64,000 nt of DNA. It comes from Bacillus sp. OK048. Its GTDB lineage: Bacteria > Bacillota > Bacilli > Bacillales > Cytobacillaceae. Location: the NCBI RefSeq assembly GCF_900103525.1, contig NZ_FNHN01000005.1, forward strand, positions 186,001-250,000. Reading direction: 5' to 3'. Position numbers and translations under genes: made by a program. The notes under the pieces are model-generated. The model was given only the letters and a program-made list of their open reading frames with translations, made no database searches and was not told where the DNA came from. Every line of letters begins with the position of its first letter. Within the stretch, counting starts at the first letter, position 1. Positions 17,233-29,270 of the stretch are shown piece after piece.

Positions 17233-18549
17233 ATGGGAGAAAATCAAAAGAATTATCGTTTTGAAACATTGAGTGTTCATGGTGGGTTAGGACCAGATCC
17301 AGTTACAGGAGCTCGTGCAGTACCGATTTATCAAAATAATGCCTATCAATTTAAAAATACTGAGCATGCTGCAAATCTTTTTGCTTTGAAGGAGTCAGGA
17401 TACATATATACGCGAATCCATAACCCAACTACAACTGTTTTCGAGGAAAGAGTTTCCTTATTGGAAGGTGGAGTAGGTGCACTAGCGGTAGCAAGCGGTA
17501 TGGCTGCGATTACGCTGGCTATTTTAAATATTGCAGAAGCTGGTGATGAAATCGTTTCTGCTTCTAATTTATATGGTGGAACATACAACTTATTTGCCGT
17601 TACTCTACCGAAATATGGTATAAACGTAAAGTTCGTAGATCCAGAAGATCCAGAAAATTTCCGTGCTGCTATCAGTGAAAAAACAAAAGCTGTATTTGCG
17701 GAGACAATTGGTAATCCATCTTTAAGAATCCTTGATATTGAAAAAGTAGCAGATATAGCCCATGAAGCAGGGGTTCCACTGATTATCGACAACACATTTG
17801 CTACCCCGTATCTTTGCCGACCAATTGAATATGGCGCGGACATCGTTGTTCATTCAGCAACAAAATGGCTGTTAGGAAATGGAACATCAACAGGCGGGAT
17901 CATTGTCGATGGAGGAAAGTTCGACTGGAATTCACCGAAATTCCCTGGCTTCACTACTCCTGACGCGAGTTATCATGACTTGGTTTACGCTGAAGCACTT
18001 GGTGCTGTAGCGTATATCATTAAGGCACGAGTACAGCTATTGCGTGACCTTGGACCTGCTTTAAGCCCGCAAAATGCTTTTCAATTCACTCTGGGGCTTG
18101 AAACTCTTCATGTACGGATGAAAGAACATGTGGCGAATACTAAGGTAGTTGTTGATTATTTAGTCAATCATCCTGCTGTAGAATGGGTATCTTACCCAGG
18201 ACACTCATCACACCCTGATTATGAATTGGCAGGCAAATATTTACCAAAAGGCGCAGGTTCTATGATTGTTTTTGGTATTAAAGGTGGAAGAGAAGCAGGA
18301 GCAAAGTTAATTGATTCAATCACACTATTTGCCCATGTTGCGAATGTTGGCGATGCGAAAAGTTTAATTATCCATCCAGCAAGCACTACTCATCAGCAAC
18401 TTGATGCCGAAGGACTAAAAGCAGCCGGTGTTTCAGATGACTTGATTCGACTTTCCATTGGAATTGAAAATGTAGAGGACCTCATTGAAGACCTTGAGGC
18501 AGCAATTGGGGCTGCTACAGGTGTTGCTTCACAAAAAGAAAATGCATAA
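17233..18549 (+). CDS. metY: O-acetylhomoserine sulfhydrylase (PLP)
   Basis: PLP enzyme of 438 residues that makes homocysteine from O-acetylhomoserine and sulfide, and possibly cysteine from O-acetylserine. Seen: the Cys/Met metabolism fold, the PLP lysine Lys211 in [28 protein letters not shown], and a length of about 430 as in MetY and longer than the 380-residue MetB/MetC/MetI enzymes. ATG at 17233 follows aaaggag and lies after the S-box; an open frame running back to 16996 passes through the riboswitch and is not coding. MetX is not in the window. Confidence 0.93.
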   Translation: MGENQKNYRFETLSVHGGLGPDPVTGARAVPIYQNNAYQFKNTEHAANLFALKESGYIYTRIHNPTTTVFEERVSLLEGGVGALAVASGMAAITLAILNIAEAGDEIVSASNLYGGTYNLFAVTLPKYGINVKFVDPEDPENFRAAISEKTKAVFAETIGNPSLRILDIEKVADIAHEAGVPLIIDNTFATPYLCRPIEYGADIVVHSATKWLLGNGTSTGGIIVDGGKFDWNSPKFPGFTTPDASYHDLVYAEALGAVAYIIKARVQLLRDLGPALSPQNAFQFTLGLETLHVRMKEHVANTKVVVDYLVNHPAVEWVSYPGHSSHPDYELAGKYLPKGAGSMIVFGIKGGREAGAKLIDSITLFAHVANVGDAKSLIIHPASTTHQQLDAEGLKAAGVSDDLIRLSIGIENVEDLIEDLEAAIGAATGVASQKENA

Positions 18550-18683
18550 ATGGGATTAAAAATTTATTCGAAATATCTAGAATATTTGGTTGACACTACT
18601 TCTAATCAATGTTAGTATTACACTCATACTTAATCAAATGCTTTAATCCTTGAACGTATTAATTGAATATAGAATGCTATAGC

Positions 18684-18840
18684 TCTTATCAAGAGAGGTG
18701 GAGGGATGTGCCCGATGAAGCCCGGCAACCGTCAATATTATTATTGAAATGGTGCCAATTCACACAAAGCGATTGCTTTGGGAGATGGGAGAAAGGTCTT
18801 TATTTATGATGCCTTTCTGCCCATGCAGAAAGGCTTTTTA
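18684..18840 (+). ncRNA. SAM riboswitch (S-box) controlling metNIQ
   Basis: A second S-box. TCTTATCAAGAGAGGTGGAG opens P1, followed by GATGAAGCCCGGCAACC, GGTGCCAATTC and the closing GATGGGAGA near 18793. The terminator is GCCTTTCTGC-ccat-GCAGAAAGGC with a T-run (18811-18838). It lies about 95 bases before metN. Together with the metY S-box, it puts homocysteine synthesis and methionine uptake under the same signal. Confidence 0.97.
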
Positions 18841-18932
18841 ATTTTTCTACAATAAGAATGTTTTTCTGAAAACAGTCAAACCATAAATAAAGCTGGAATT
18901 ATTATTTTATTGGATAAGAAGTAGGTGATGAA

Positions 18933-19958
18933 ATGATTACTATAAAAAATGTTGGTAAAGTTTTTCCTACGAGTCAGGGGCAGGTAAAAGCTGTCGATGC
19001 TGTAAATTTAGAAATAACAGAGGGAGAAATTTTTGGAGTTATTGGATATAGTGGTGCAGGGAAAAGTACTTTAATAAGAATGCTTAATGGTTTGGAACTC
19101 CCGACAGAGGGAACTGTTACTGTAGCGAATCGGGTTATTTCAAAAATCAGGGGCAGCGAGCTTCGGAAAGCCCGGCAGGAAATTAGTATGATCTTTCAGC
19201 ATTTTAACTTGCTTTGGTCGAGGACCGTTAGTGAAAATATCGCTTTTCCTTTAGAAATCGCTGGGGTAAATGGATCGCAAAGAAAGAAAAGGGTTGCTGA
19301 ACTAATTAAGCTGGTAGGTCTTGAAGGAAGAGAAAATGCTTATCCATCACAGCTTAGCGGTGGACAAAAGCAACGGGTTGGTATTGCAAGAGCACTTGCC
19401 AATAACCCAAAAGTACTGCTTTGTGATGAAGCAACATCCGCTCTTGATCCGCAAACAACCGATTCTATTTTGGAATTGTTAGTAGATATCAATAAACGTC
19501 TTGGTTTAACAATCGTCTTAATTACCCATGAAATGCATGTCATTCGCAAAATCTGCCATAGAGTTGCGGTGATGGAAAGTGGAAAAATCGTTGAACTTGG
19601 TTCGGTTTTGGACGTGTTTAAACATCCACAGCAGCCAATTACGAAACGATTTGTCCAGCAGGTTACTGAACCTGAAGAAACCAGAGAAACAATTGAACAC
19701 TTACTTGAACTTTTTCCACAAGGAAAAGTGGTACAGCTTTCGTTTGTTGGGGAATCAACAGAACAGCCTTTGATCACAAACATCATCCGAGATTTCGATA
19801 TTATTGTAAATATTCTTCAAGGGAAAATTTCGCACACGCAAAACGGATCTTATGGAACATTATTTATCCACATGGATGGACTAGCGACCGAAATACAGAA
19901 AGCCATTGATTATATTCATTCACAGCATGTTGGAGTGGAGGTGATCAGTAATGGCTGA
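18933..19958 (+). CDS. metN: Methionine ABC transporter, ATP-binding subunit
   Basis: ABC ATPase of 341 residues. Walker A GYSGAGKST at 38-46, signature LSGGQKQRVGIARAL, Walker B VLLCDEATSALDP, and a C-terminal NIL/ACT-like domain (about 265-341) where MetN proteins sense cytoplasmic methionine to shut down transport. ATG at 18933 follows gtaggtg. It overlaps metI by 8 bases. The S-box upstream confirms the methionine role. Confidence 0.96.
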   Translation: MITIKNVGKVFPTSQGQVKAVDAVNLEITEGEIFGVIGYSGAGKSTLIRMLNGLELPTEGTVTVANRVISKIRGSELRKARQEISMIFQHFNLLWSRTVSENIAFPLEIAGVNGSQRKKRVAELIKLVGLEGRENAYPSQLSGGQKQRVGIARALANNPKVLLCDEATSALDPQTTDSILELLVDINKRLGLTIVLITHEMHVIRKICHRVAVMESGKIVELGSVLDVFKHPQQPITKRFVQQVTEPEETRETIEHLLELFPQGKVVQLSFVGESTEQPLITNIIRDFDIIVNILQGKISHTQNGSYGTLFIHMDGLATEIQKAIDYIHSQHVGVEVISNG

Positions 19959-20616
19959 CGGTTTGGTAATGGTACAATGGGAAAAGTTACTAGAGGCAAC
20001 GCGTGAAACCATTTATATGACTTCCATTTCAGTGTTTGCCACATTTGTTTTAGGGTTGCTTCTTGGCCTGCTGTTATTTTTAACGGCGGAAGGGAATTTA
20101 TGGGCGAATCGGACTGTAAATGTCATCATTGGAAGCTTTGTCAATATTTTCAGATCGATCCCGTTTATTATTTTAATCATTTTATTAATTCCGTTTACAA
20201 AATTATTACTTGGGACTATCCTCGGTGCAAATGCAGCCCTGCCGGCGCTTATTATTGGCGCAGCACCTTTTTATGCACGTATGGTAGAAATTGCTCTTAG
20301 GGAAATAGATAAAGGTGTTATTGAGGCATCGCAATCGATGGGGGTCACACATGGTCAGCTTATTTTTAAGGTCTTAATACCTGAATCTATGCCGGCGTTA
20401 ATTTCAGGGATTACAGTCACAGCTATTTCGCTAGTGGGCTTTACAGCAATGGCCGGGGTCATTGGAGCCGGCGGGCTCGGACATTTTGCCTACCTTGAAG
20501 GTTTTCAGCGCAACAGACCAATCGTAACGCTAGTCGCAACGATTGCGATATTAATTTTGGTTTTTATCATCCAATTTATTGGAGATTATTTTACAAAGAA
20601 AACAGATAAACGATAA
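19951..20616 (+). CDS. metI: Methionine ABC transporter, permease
   Basis: Membrane permease of 221 residues with about five TM helices. The EAA docking loop reads EIDKGVIEASQSMGVTHGQL. It matches the MetI/MetP family in length and topology. It starts inside the end of metN (8-base overlap, preceded by gtggaggtg) and is followed 18 bases later by metQ. B. subtilis calls this gene metP. Confidence 0.95.
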   Translation: MADGLVMVQWEKLLEATRETIYMTSISVFATFVLGLLLGLLLFLTAEGNLWANRTVNVIIGSFVNIFRSIPFIILIILLIPFTKLLLGTILGANAALPALIIGAAPFYARMVEIALREIDKGVIEASQSMGVTHGQLIFKVLIPESMPALISGITVTAISLVGFTAMAGVIGAGGLGHFAYLEGFQRNRPIVTLVATIAILILVFIIQFIGDYFTKKTDKR

Positions 20617-20634
20617 CAGAGGGAGAGTAAGAAG

Positions 20635-21462
20635 ATGAAAAAATTAATTAGTTTTATAGTAGTAACCATTTTAGCGATTACATTAACTGCCTGCGGTGGT
20701 GGAAAAGACGATTCATCAGATAATGCTGGTAACAAGAAATTAGTTGTTGGTGCATCTGCTGTACCACATGCGGAAGTGCTAGACGCGGCGAAACCATTAT
20801 TAAAGGAAAAAGGCATTGATTTAGAAGTACAGGTTTTCCAAGACTATATTCTTCCAAACGTAACGTTAAGGGATAAAGACCTTGATGCAAACTATTTTCA
20901 AACACCAGGATACTTAGCTTTACAAATGAAAGAAAATAAGGATTTTGATTTTGTAAGTGTTGGTGAAATTCATAAAGAACCGATTGGCATTTATTCAAAA
21001 GAATTCAAAAGCTTGAAAGACCTTCCAAATGGCGCAAAAATTATTATGAGTGATTCACTAAGTGATCATGGACGTATTTTACCGATTTTTGAAAAGGAAG
21101 GTTTAATTAAGCTTAAAGCCGGCGTTGGCGCAAATGCAAGAGTTGAGGATATTATTGACAATCCAAAGAATCTTGATTTCTCAACATTAATTGAAGCAAA
21201 ATTATTAGCTACTTCATTCGAAAGTGGTGAAGGTGATGCGGTCGTTATTAATACGAACTACGCATTAGAAGGCAATGTTGACATTGGGAAGTATGGAATT
21301 GCCTTTGAAGGTGATGATGTTGTACCAGCTAATCTTGTAGTTGTCCGTTCAGAGGACAAGGACCGCGAAGAAATCAAGGCACTTGTTGAAGTCCTTCACT
21401 CAAAGGAAATCAAAGACTTCATTCTTGAAAAATACCAAGGTGCCGTAACGGTATCTGAATAA
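20635..21462 (+). CDS. metQ: Methionine-binding lipoprotein
   Basis: Binding protein of 275 residues of the NlpA/MetQ family. The signal peptide ends at lipobox LTAC with Cys20, followed by a Gly/Asp/Ser linker. The mature part has LVVGASAVPHAEVL and the DANYFQTPGYL segment typical of MetQ. It captures methionine outside the membrane for MetI/MetN. ATG at 20635 follows agagggagagtaag. A hairpin terminator ends the operon. Confidence 0.95.
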   Translation: MKKLISFIVVTILAITLTACGGGKDDSSDNAGNKKLVVGASAVPHAEVLDAAKPLLKEKGIDLEVQVFQDYILPNVTLRDKDLDANYFQTPGYLALQMKENKDFDFVSVGEIHKEPIGIYSKEFKSLKDLPNGAKIIMSDSLSDHGRILPIFEKEGLIKLKAGVGANARVEDIIDNPKNLDFSTLIEAKLLATSFESGEGDAVVINTNYALEGNVDIGKYGIAFEGDDVVPANLVVVRSEDKDREEIKALVEVLHSKEIKDFILEKYQGAVTVSE

Positions 21463-21476
21463 GAAATAATATAGAA

Positions 21477-21522
21477 GAAAGATGAAAGTCAGTGATTTGA
21501 AACTCACTGGCTTTCTTTCATT
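21477..21522 (+). terminator. Terminator of metNIQ
   Basis: GAAAGTCAGTGA...TCACTGGCTTTC with a T-rich tail (stem with one mismatch), just after metQ. Confidence 0.8.
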
Positions 21523-21874
21523 TATAAAGATGAGTATAAGCAACTAAGATAGGTAAAAATAGGCAAGATATAATCCGGTCAATATCTTGGCAAAATAGAG
21601 ACAAGTACGTTATGATTTTAGGCGTACCTGAATACATAAAATGATTCTTTGAATTAATATAGTACCAAACTACCTTGTAGAAATTCATTCTCACTTGGAT
21701 TGTGTTGAGTGAAAATAAAGTTTCTTTTGTATTCATAAAAGTTATTACTGTTTATGAGTTGCTAACAGATTCGATTTGTTATAAGATTGTAATGAGAATA
21801 AAGTGAGAATAGAATTTTGGGGCCGAGAGTTTGAGGCTTACAAGATACAAAATTATCTTTGCGGAGGTATATAT
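21523..21874 (+). promoter_or_regulatory. Non-coding leader of the suf operon
   Basis: About 350 AT-rich bases without a credible gene. A weak candidate promoter is TTGCTA (21759) with TATAAG (21780), spacer 15. ATTCTCACTT at 21687-21696 and AAGTGAGAAT at 21801-21810 are perfect 10-base reverse complements 104 bases apart. GAGAATA occurs twice near 21793-21811. No known riboswitch fold was recognised. Confidence 0.4.
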
Positions 21875-22660
21875 ATGGCTGGGTCAACATTAACGATCAA
21901 AGATTTACATGTAGAAATTGACGGAAAAGAAATTTTAAAAGGTGTAAACCTTGAAATAAAAGGTGGAGAAATCCACGTAATCATGGGACCAAACGGAACC
22001 GGTAAATCAACTTTATCTTCTGCAATCATGGGTCATCCAAAATATGAAGTGACGAGCGGAAATATTACATTAGATGAGCAAAATGTACTTGAAATGGAAG
22101 TAGATGAGCGTGCACGTGCGGGTCTATTTTTAGCGATGCAATATCCAAGTGAAATCAATGGCGTAACCAATGCCGATTTCTTACGTTCAGCTCTAAATAG
22201 CCGCCTTGGTGAAGGTAATGAAATCTCGCTTATGAAATTCATCAGAAAAATGGATAAGCAAATGGAATACCTTGAGATGGATCTTGATATGGCACAACGT
22301 TATTTAAATGAAGGATTCTCTGGCGGAGAGAAAAAGCGTAATGAAATCCTGCAATTAATGATGCTAGAGCCTAAAATTGCGATTTTAGACGAAATTGACT
22401 CTGGGTTAGATATTGATGCCCTTAAGGTTGTTTCAAAGGGAATCAATCAAATGCGCGGCGAAGAGTTTGGCTGTCTAGTTATTACTCACTATCAACGACT
22501 TTTAAATTATATCACTCCTGACTATGTGCATGTTATGATGCAGGGCCGTATTGTAAAATCAGGCGGACCGGAACTAGCACAACGTTTAGAAGCAGAAGGA
22601 TATGACTGGATCAAACAAGAGCTAGGAATTGAAGATGAAACGGTTGGGCAAGAAGCGTAA
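21875..22660 (+). CDS. sufC: Fe-S cluster assembly ATPase
   Basis: Soluble ABC-type ATPase of 261 residues that works with SufB and SufD in the scaffold complex. Walker A GPNGTGKST at 38-46, signature FSGGEKKRNEILQLMML (the SufC-specific form), Walker B IAILDEIDSGLD. ATG at 21875 follows gcggaggtatat; the frame continues upstream to 21803, but without a ribosome site. It heads sufCDSUB, the order found in Bacillus. Confidence 0.97.
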   Translation: MAGSTLTIKDLHVEIDGKEILKGVNLEIKGGEIHVIMGPNGTGKSTLSSAIMGHPKYEVTSGNITLDEQNVLEMEVDERARAGLFLAMQYPSEINGVTNADFLRSALNSRLGEGNEISLMKFIRKMDKQMEYLEMDLDMAQRYLNEGFSGGEKKRNEILQLMMLEPKIAILDEIDSGLDIDALKVVSKGINQMRGEEFGCLVITHYQRLLNYITPDYVHVMMQGRIVKSGGPELAQRLEAEGYDWIKQELGIEDETVGQEA

Positions 22661-22677
22661 GAGTTAGGAGGATAATC

Positions 22678-25638
<2,961 letters not shown>

Positions 25639-25645
25639 CAATAGA

Positions 25646-25672
25646 ACAAAAAGGGATGATCCCTTTTTGTTT
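25646..25672. terminator. Perfect hairpin inside the suf operon (sufU-sufB)
   Basis: AACAAAAAGGGAT-g-ATCCCTTTTTGTT, a 13-bp perfect stem with a 1-nt centre in DNA (a small loop in RNA). Only TTAT follows, not a long T-run. It may act as an attenuator or a 3' stabiliser and so lower sufB relative to sufCDSU. Effect not proven. Confidence 0.6.
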
Positions 25673-25693
25673 ATGAAATGGAGGAACTCGACA

Positions 25694-27091
25694 ATGGCGA
25701 AAAAAATGCCGGAAATCAGTGATTATAAATACGGTTTTGCCGATAAGGACGTTTCCATATTCCGTTCAAAACGTGGTTTGACAAGCGATATTGTTAAAGA
25801 GATTTCAAAGCTAAAGAATGAACCACAATGGATGCTTGATTTCCGATTAAAGTCATTAGAGCATTTTTATAAAATGCCAATGCCTCAATGGGGTGGAGAT
25901 TTAGGTTCGTTAAATTTCGACGAAATCACTTATTATGTAAAACCATCTGAGAAATCGGAAAAATCTTGGGATGAAGTTCCTGAAGAAATTAAAGCAACAT
26001 TTGACAAACTTGGGATTCCTGAAGCAGAGCAAAAGTATCTTGCTGGTGTATCTGCACAATATGAATCAGAGGTTGTTTACCATAACATGAAGGTAGAACT
26101 TGAAGATTTAGGTATCGTTTTTAAAGATACTGATTCTGCTCTTAGAGAGAATGAGGATATCTTCCGTGAGCACTTTGGAAAAACAATTCCACCGACAGAT
26201 AATAAGTTTGCGGCCTTGAATTCTGCTGTTTGGTCTGGCGGTTCTTTCATCTATGTTCCACCTGGTATAAAAGTGGATACTCCATTACAAGCATACTTCC
26301 GAATTAACTCTGAAAACATGGGTCAATTTGAGCGTACATTAATCATTGTTGATGAAGGGGCACATGTTCATTATGTAGAAGGATGTACAGCACCTGTTTA
26401 TACTACGAACTCACTTCATAGTGCAGTAGTTGAAATTGTAATTAAAAAAGATGCTTATTGCCGTTATACAACGATTCAAAACTGGGCAAACAATGTCTTT
26501 AACTTAGTTACTAAGCGTGCCGTTTGTGAAGCGAATGCAACCATGGAATGGATTGATGGTAATATCGGTTCAAAATTAACGATGAAATACCCAGCGGTTA
26601 TCCTTAAAGGTGAAGGTGCTCGTGGTATGACATTATCGATTGCGATTGCAGGTAAAGGTCAGCACCAGGATGCTGGAGCGAAGATGATTCACTTAGCTCC
26701 AAATACATCTTCTACCATCGTTTCAAAATCGATCTCTAAGCATGGTGGTAAAGTTACCTATCGTGGTCAAGTTCATTTTGGACGTAAAGCAGATGGTGCC
26801 CGTTCAAATATCGAATGTGATACGTTGATTATGGATAATCAATCAACATCTGATACGATTCCATACAATGAAATCCTAAACGACAACATTTCACTTGAGC
26901 ATGAAGCGAAGGTTTCGAAAGTATCTGAAGAGCAGCTCTTCTACTTGATGAGCCGCGGTATTTCGCAACAAGAAGCAACTGAAATGATTGTAATGGGCTT
27001 CATCGAGCCATTCACAAAAGAATTACCAATGGAATACGCAGTCGAAATGAACCGTCTCATAAAATTCGAGATGGAAGGCAGCATCGGTTAA
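25694..27091 (+). CDS. sufB: Fe-S cluster scaffold protein
   Basis: A 465-residue SufB, the main scaffold on which SufC and SufD assemble Fe-S clusters. Conserved features: [30 protein letters not shown] with the conserved Cys, and [19 protein letters not shown] near the end. ATG at 25694 follows aatggaggaactcgac; the longer frame from 25667 lies in the hairpin. Last gene of sufCDSUB; a terminator follows. Confidence 0.97.
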   Translation: MAKKMPEISDYKYGFADKDVSIFRSKRGLTSDIVKEISKLKNEPQWMLDFRLKSLEHFYKMPMPQWGGDLGSLNFDEITYYVKPSEKSEKSWDEVPEEIKATFDKLGIPEAEQKYLAGVSAQYESEVVYHNMKVELEDLGIVFKDTDSALRENEDIFREHFGKTIPPTDNKFAALNSAVWSGGSFIYVPPGIKVDTPLQAYFRINSENMGQFERTLIIVDEGAHVHYVEGCTAPVYTTNSLHSAVVEIVIKKDAYCRYTTIQNWANNVFNLVTKRAVCEANATMEWIDGNIGSKLTMKYPAVILKGEGARGMTLSIAIAGKGQHQDAGAKMIHLAPNTSSTIVSKSISKHGGKVTYRGQVHFGRKADGARSNIECDTLIMDNQSTSDTIPYNEILNDNISLEHEAKVSKVSEEQLFYLMSRGISQQEATEMIVMGFIEPFTKELPMEYAVEMNRLIKFEMEGSIG

Positions 27092-27097
27092 TAGATG

Positions 27098-27140
27098 TTG
27101 GTCCGCTTGCCCCCGTGGCAGGCGGATTTTTTCATTTTGA
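27098..27140 (+). terminator. Terminator of the suf operon
   Basis: TCCGCTTGCC...GGCAGGCGGA with a single mismatched or wobble position and a TTTTTTC tail, following sufB. Confidence 0.85.
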
Positions 27141-27142
27141 AG

Positions 27143-27212
27143 GAATACTGGCGTATGGGGAGAAATACTGGCGGATAGCGGAAAGTACTCTCGGATAGCG
27201 GAAATTAGAAAC
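27143..27212. repeat. Short tandem motif cluster (GGCGGATAGCGGAAA type)
   Basis: Four loose copies, about 20 bases apart, of an ATACTGGCGGATAGCGGAAA-like motif lie between the suf terminator and yunF. The last two are the clearest (CGGATAGCGGAAA twice). Non-coding; function unknown. Confidence 0.5.
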
Positions 27213-27250
27213 TAGGGGTATATTATTAGTATAGCTGTGAGGTGATAGAA

Positions 27251-28096
27251 TTGATTTACATTGGTGTAACAGGTTGGGGAGATCAAGACAGTTTATATCC
27301 AGGTCCTATCTCTCCCAGGGATAAATTGAAAGAATATGCAGCTCATTTTCCAACAGTAGAAGTGGATGCAGCTTTTTATGCCATTCAACCGAAAAGGAAT
27401 GCAGCAAAGTGGGTTAACGACACACCCTCCTCGTTTCAGTTCATTGTCAAAGCCTATCAAGGCATGACGGGACATCAGCGTGATGAAATTCCATTTGCTT
27501 CAAAACAAGAAATGTTTTGTGCCTTCAAAGAATCACTAGAACCTTACATAGAAGCAAACAAATTTGCAATGGCCCTTTTTCAATTTCCGCCATGGTTTGA
27601 TTGTAAGCGGGAAAATGTTGAATACTTAAGATGGTGTAAAAAAGAAATGGGTGATTTATCATGTGCGCTGGAGTTCAGGCACCAGTCATGGTTTTTACCT
27701 AAGTACCGACAGCAAACACTTGATTTTATGAAAAAGGAAAAATGGATACATAGTATTTGTGACGAACCACAATCAGGTGAGGGATCAATCCCAACCATTT
27801 TAGAGGCAATTGATTCCGAAAAACTCCTCATTCGATTCCATGGACGTAACGTCCATGGCTGGCAAAAACGCCAAGATGCGGATTGGCGGGAAGTCAGATA
27901 CCTCTATCGGTACAATCAACAAGAACTCCAAGAATGGGCAGAGGCAATTCGGAAATTAGCCCATGATTCTAAGAACGTCTATGTTCTCTTTAACAATAAT
28001 TCTGGTGGAGATGCAGCAGATAACGCAAAAGAAATGATGAATCTTTTAGAATTAGAATATGAGGATCTTGCTCCGAGACAACTGGATTTATTTTAA
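27251..28096 (+). CDS. yunF: DUF72 family protein YunF
   Basis: TIM-barrel DUF72 protein of 281 residues. Family features: YIGVTGWGD at the start, FPTVEVDAAFYAIQP, CALEFRHQSWF and a late VYVLFNNNSGGDAADNA. The biochemical role of DUF72 is unresolved; no active site is claimed. The TTG at 27251 was preferred because AGGTGA at 27239-27244 is well spaced; a GTG at 27242 is possible. Its stop codon is the first three bases of an 8-bp repeat flanking a MITE-like element. Confidence 0.85.
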   Translation: MIYIGVTGWGDQDSLYPGPISPRDKLKEYAAHFPTVEVDAAFYAIQPKRNAAKWVNDTPSSFQFIVKAYQGMTGHQRDEIPFASKQEMFCAFKESLEPYIEANKFAMALFQFPPWFDCKRENVEYLRWCKKEMGDLSCALEFRHQSWFLPKYRQQTLDFMKKEKWIHSICDEPQSGEGSIPTILEAIDSEKLLIRFHGRNVHGWQKRQDADWREVRYLYRYNQQELQEWAEAIRKLAHDSKNVYVLFNNNSGGDAADNAKEMMNLLELEYEDLAPRQLDLF

Positions 28097-28101
28097 AATA
28101 A

Positions 28102-28377
28102 GGCTCTGTTACAACTGAATGTTGATTTCACTCTGTTCGAAAAATAAGCGGAGAAATTCCGTTAATATAGGGAAATACCCATATTTCCCTTAAAATAAGG
28201 GGAGTTTTTCCGGTTATACGATCCAAATCGATGGATTTTGTCTTATTTAGAGCAGTTAATCGGAATATCTCCGCTTATATCTGCTTCTAAAGCCTCCACT
28301 ATATACAATAACCGGAAATTCTCCGCCTATGAATTCTTATACCTACACGAAAATCAACAATGAATAATAACAGAGCC
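28102..28377. mobile_element. MITE-like element with TIRs and 8-bp flanking repeats
   Basis: A 276-bp non-coding element. Left end GGCTCTGTTACAACTGAATG then TTGATTTC; the right end read in reverse is GGCTCTGTTATTATTCATTG then TTGATTTTC. It is flanked by TAAAATAA at 28094-28101 and 28378-28385, an 8-bp target duplication. The core holds four copies, two inverted, of an ATAAGCGGAGAAATTCCG-like motif, so it can fold extensively. The ends match those at 56471 and 59845, although the core differs. No transposase is in the window. Confidence 0.8.
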
Positions 28378-28398
28378 TAAAATAAAGGAGAAAACACG

Positions 28399-29220
28399 AT
28401 GGAATGGATTATATTAGTTTTAATTGGAATTGCAGGTAGTTCCTTAGGCAGTTTAATTGGACTCGGCGGGGGGATTATTATTGTTCCATCCTTACTCTTT
28501 TTAGGCTCTCTATCTGCATTTGGCTACATATCACCGCAAACAGCAGTAGGGACCTCTCTTTTCACGATGATCTTTACTGGCCTTTCGTCGACGTTAGCTT
28601 ATATGAAACACAAAACAGTTGATTATAAAAGCGGCTTGATTTTTCTAATTGGAAGTGGTCCTGGGAGCATTCTAGGCGCCTGGGTGACAGAAGTATTAAA
28701 TTTAAAATCATTTAATTTATTTTTTGGTATTTTTATTATTTTCGTCTCGTTTGTCCTTTTATTAAAAGATAAGCTAAAGCCGATTCCATTCCGAAAAGAC
28801 AAAGGGATAGTGAGGAGTTTTACCGATAACTCTGGGAAACTCTTTGAATATGGCTTTAACCCATTGGTGGCCGTTGTTATTTCATTTGTAGTCGGATTTT
28901 TATCGGGAATATTAGGGGTCGGTGGAGGCTCTTTAATGGTACCGACCATGATCCTTTTCTTTTTCTTTCCGCCTCATGTCGCTACAGCCACTTCGATGTT
29001 TATGATTTTACCAACATCCATTTTAAGTTCGATTACCCATATCACACTTGGAAATGTTGATTGGCTACTTGCCTTGGCACTCGTTCCTGGAGCATGGATT
29101 GGTGCGAAAGTAGGAGTCTATTTAAACACGAGGCTAAAAAGCAAAACAATTGTTTTATTATTACGAACCATATTAATAATCGTTGGCATACGATTAATTT
29201 ATCAAGGTATTTTTGGTTAA
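28399..29220 (+). CDS. yunE: TauE/SafE-family anion exporter YunE
   Basis: Polytopic membrane protein of 273 residues with about eight TM helices in two repeats, each carrying the Gly-rich family motif (SLIGLGGGIIIVPSL near residue 17; GILGVGGGSLMVPTM near residue 175). TauE/SafE proteins move sulfite, sulfoacetate or similar anions; the substrate here is unknown. ATG at 28399 follows aaaggagaaaacac. Neighbours yunF and yunD match B. subtilis order. Confidence 0.88.
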   Translation: MEWIILVLIGIAGSSLGSLIGLGGGIIIVPSLLFLGSLSAFGYISPQTAVGTSLFTMIFTGLSSTLAYMKHKTVDYKSGLIFLIGSGPGSILGAWVTEVLNLKSFNLFFGIFIIFVSFVLLLKDKLKPIPFRKDKGIVRSFTDNSGKLFEYGFNPLVAVVISFVVGFLSGILGVGGGSLMVPTMILFFFFPPHVATATSMFMILPTSILSSITHITLGNVDWLLALALVPGAWIGAKVGVYLNTRLKSKTIVLLLRTILIIVGIRLIYQGIFG

Positions 29221-29270
29221 CAACAAGATTTACGAAAAGAGCCTTCACTAAAAAAGGATGCGAATCATGA

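Noticed and set aside
21518..21736. 72-codon minus-strand frame in the suf leader
   Set aside because: AT-rich, no ribosome site, no family resemblance, overlaps the metQ terminator.
27143..27212. Part of the 51-52-bp array family
   Set aside because: The motif period is about 20 bases and there is no terminal inverted repeat, so it was kept separate.
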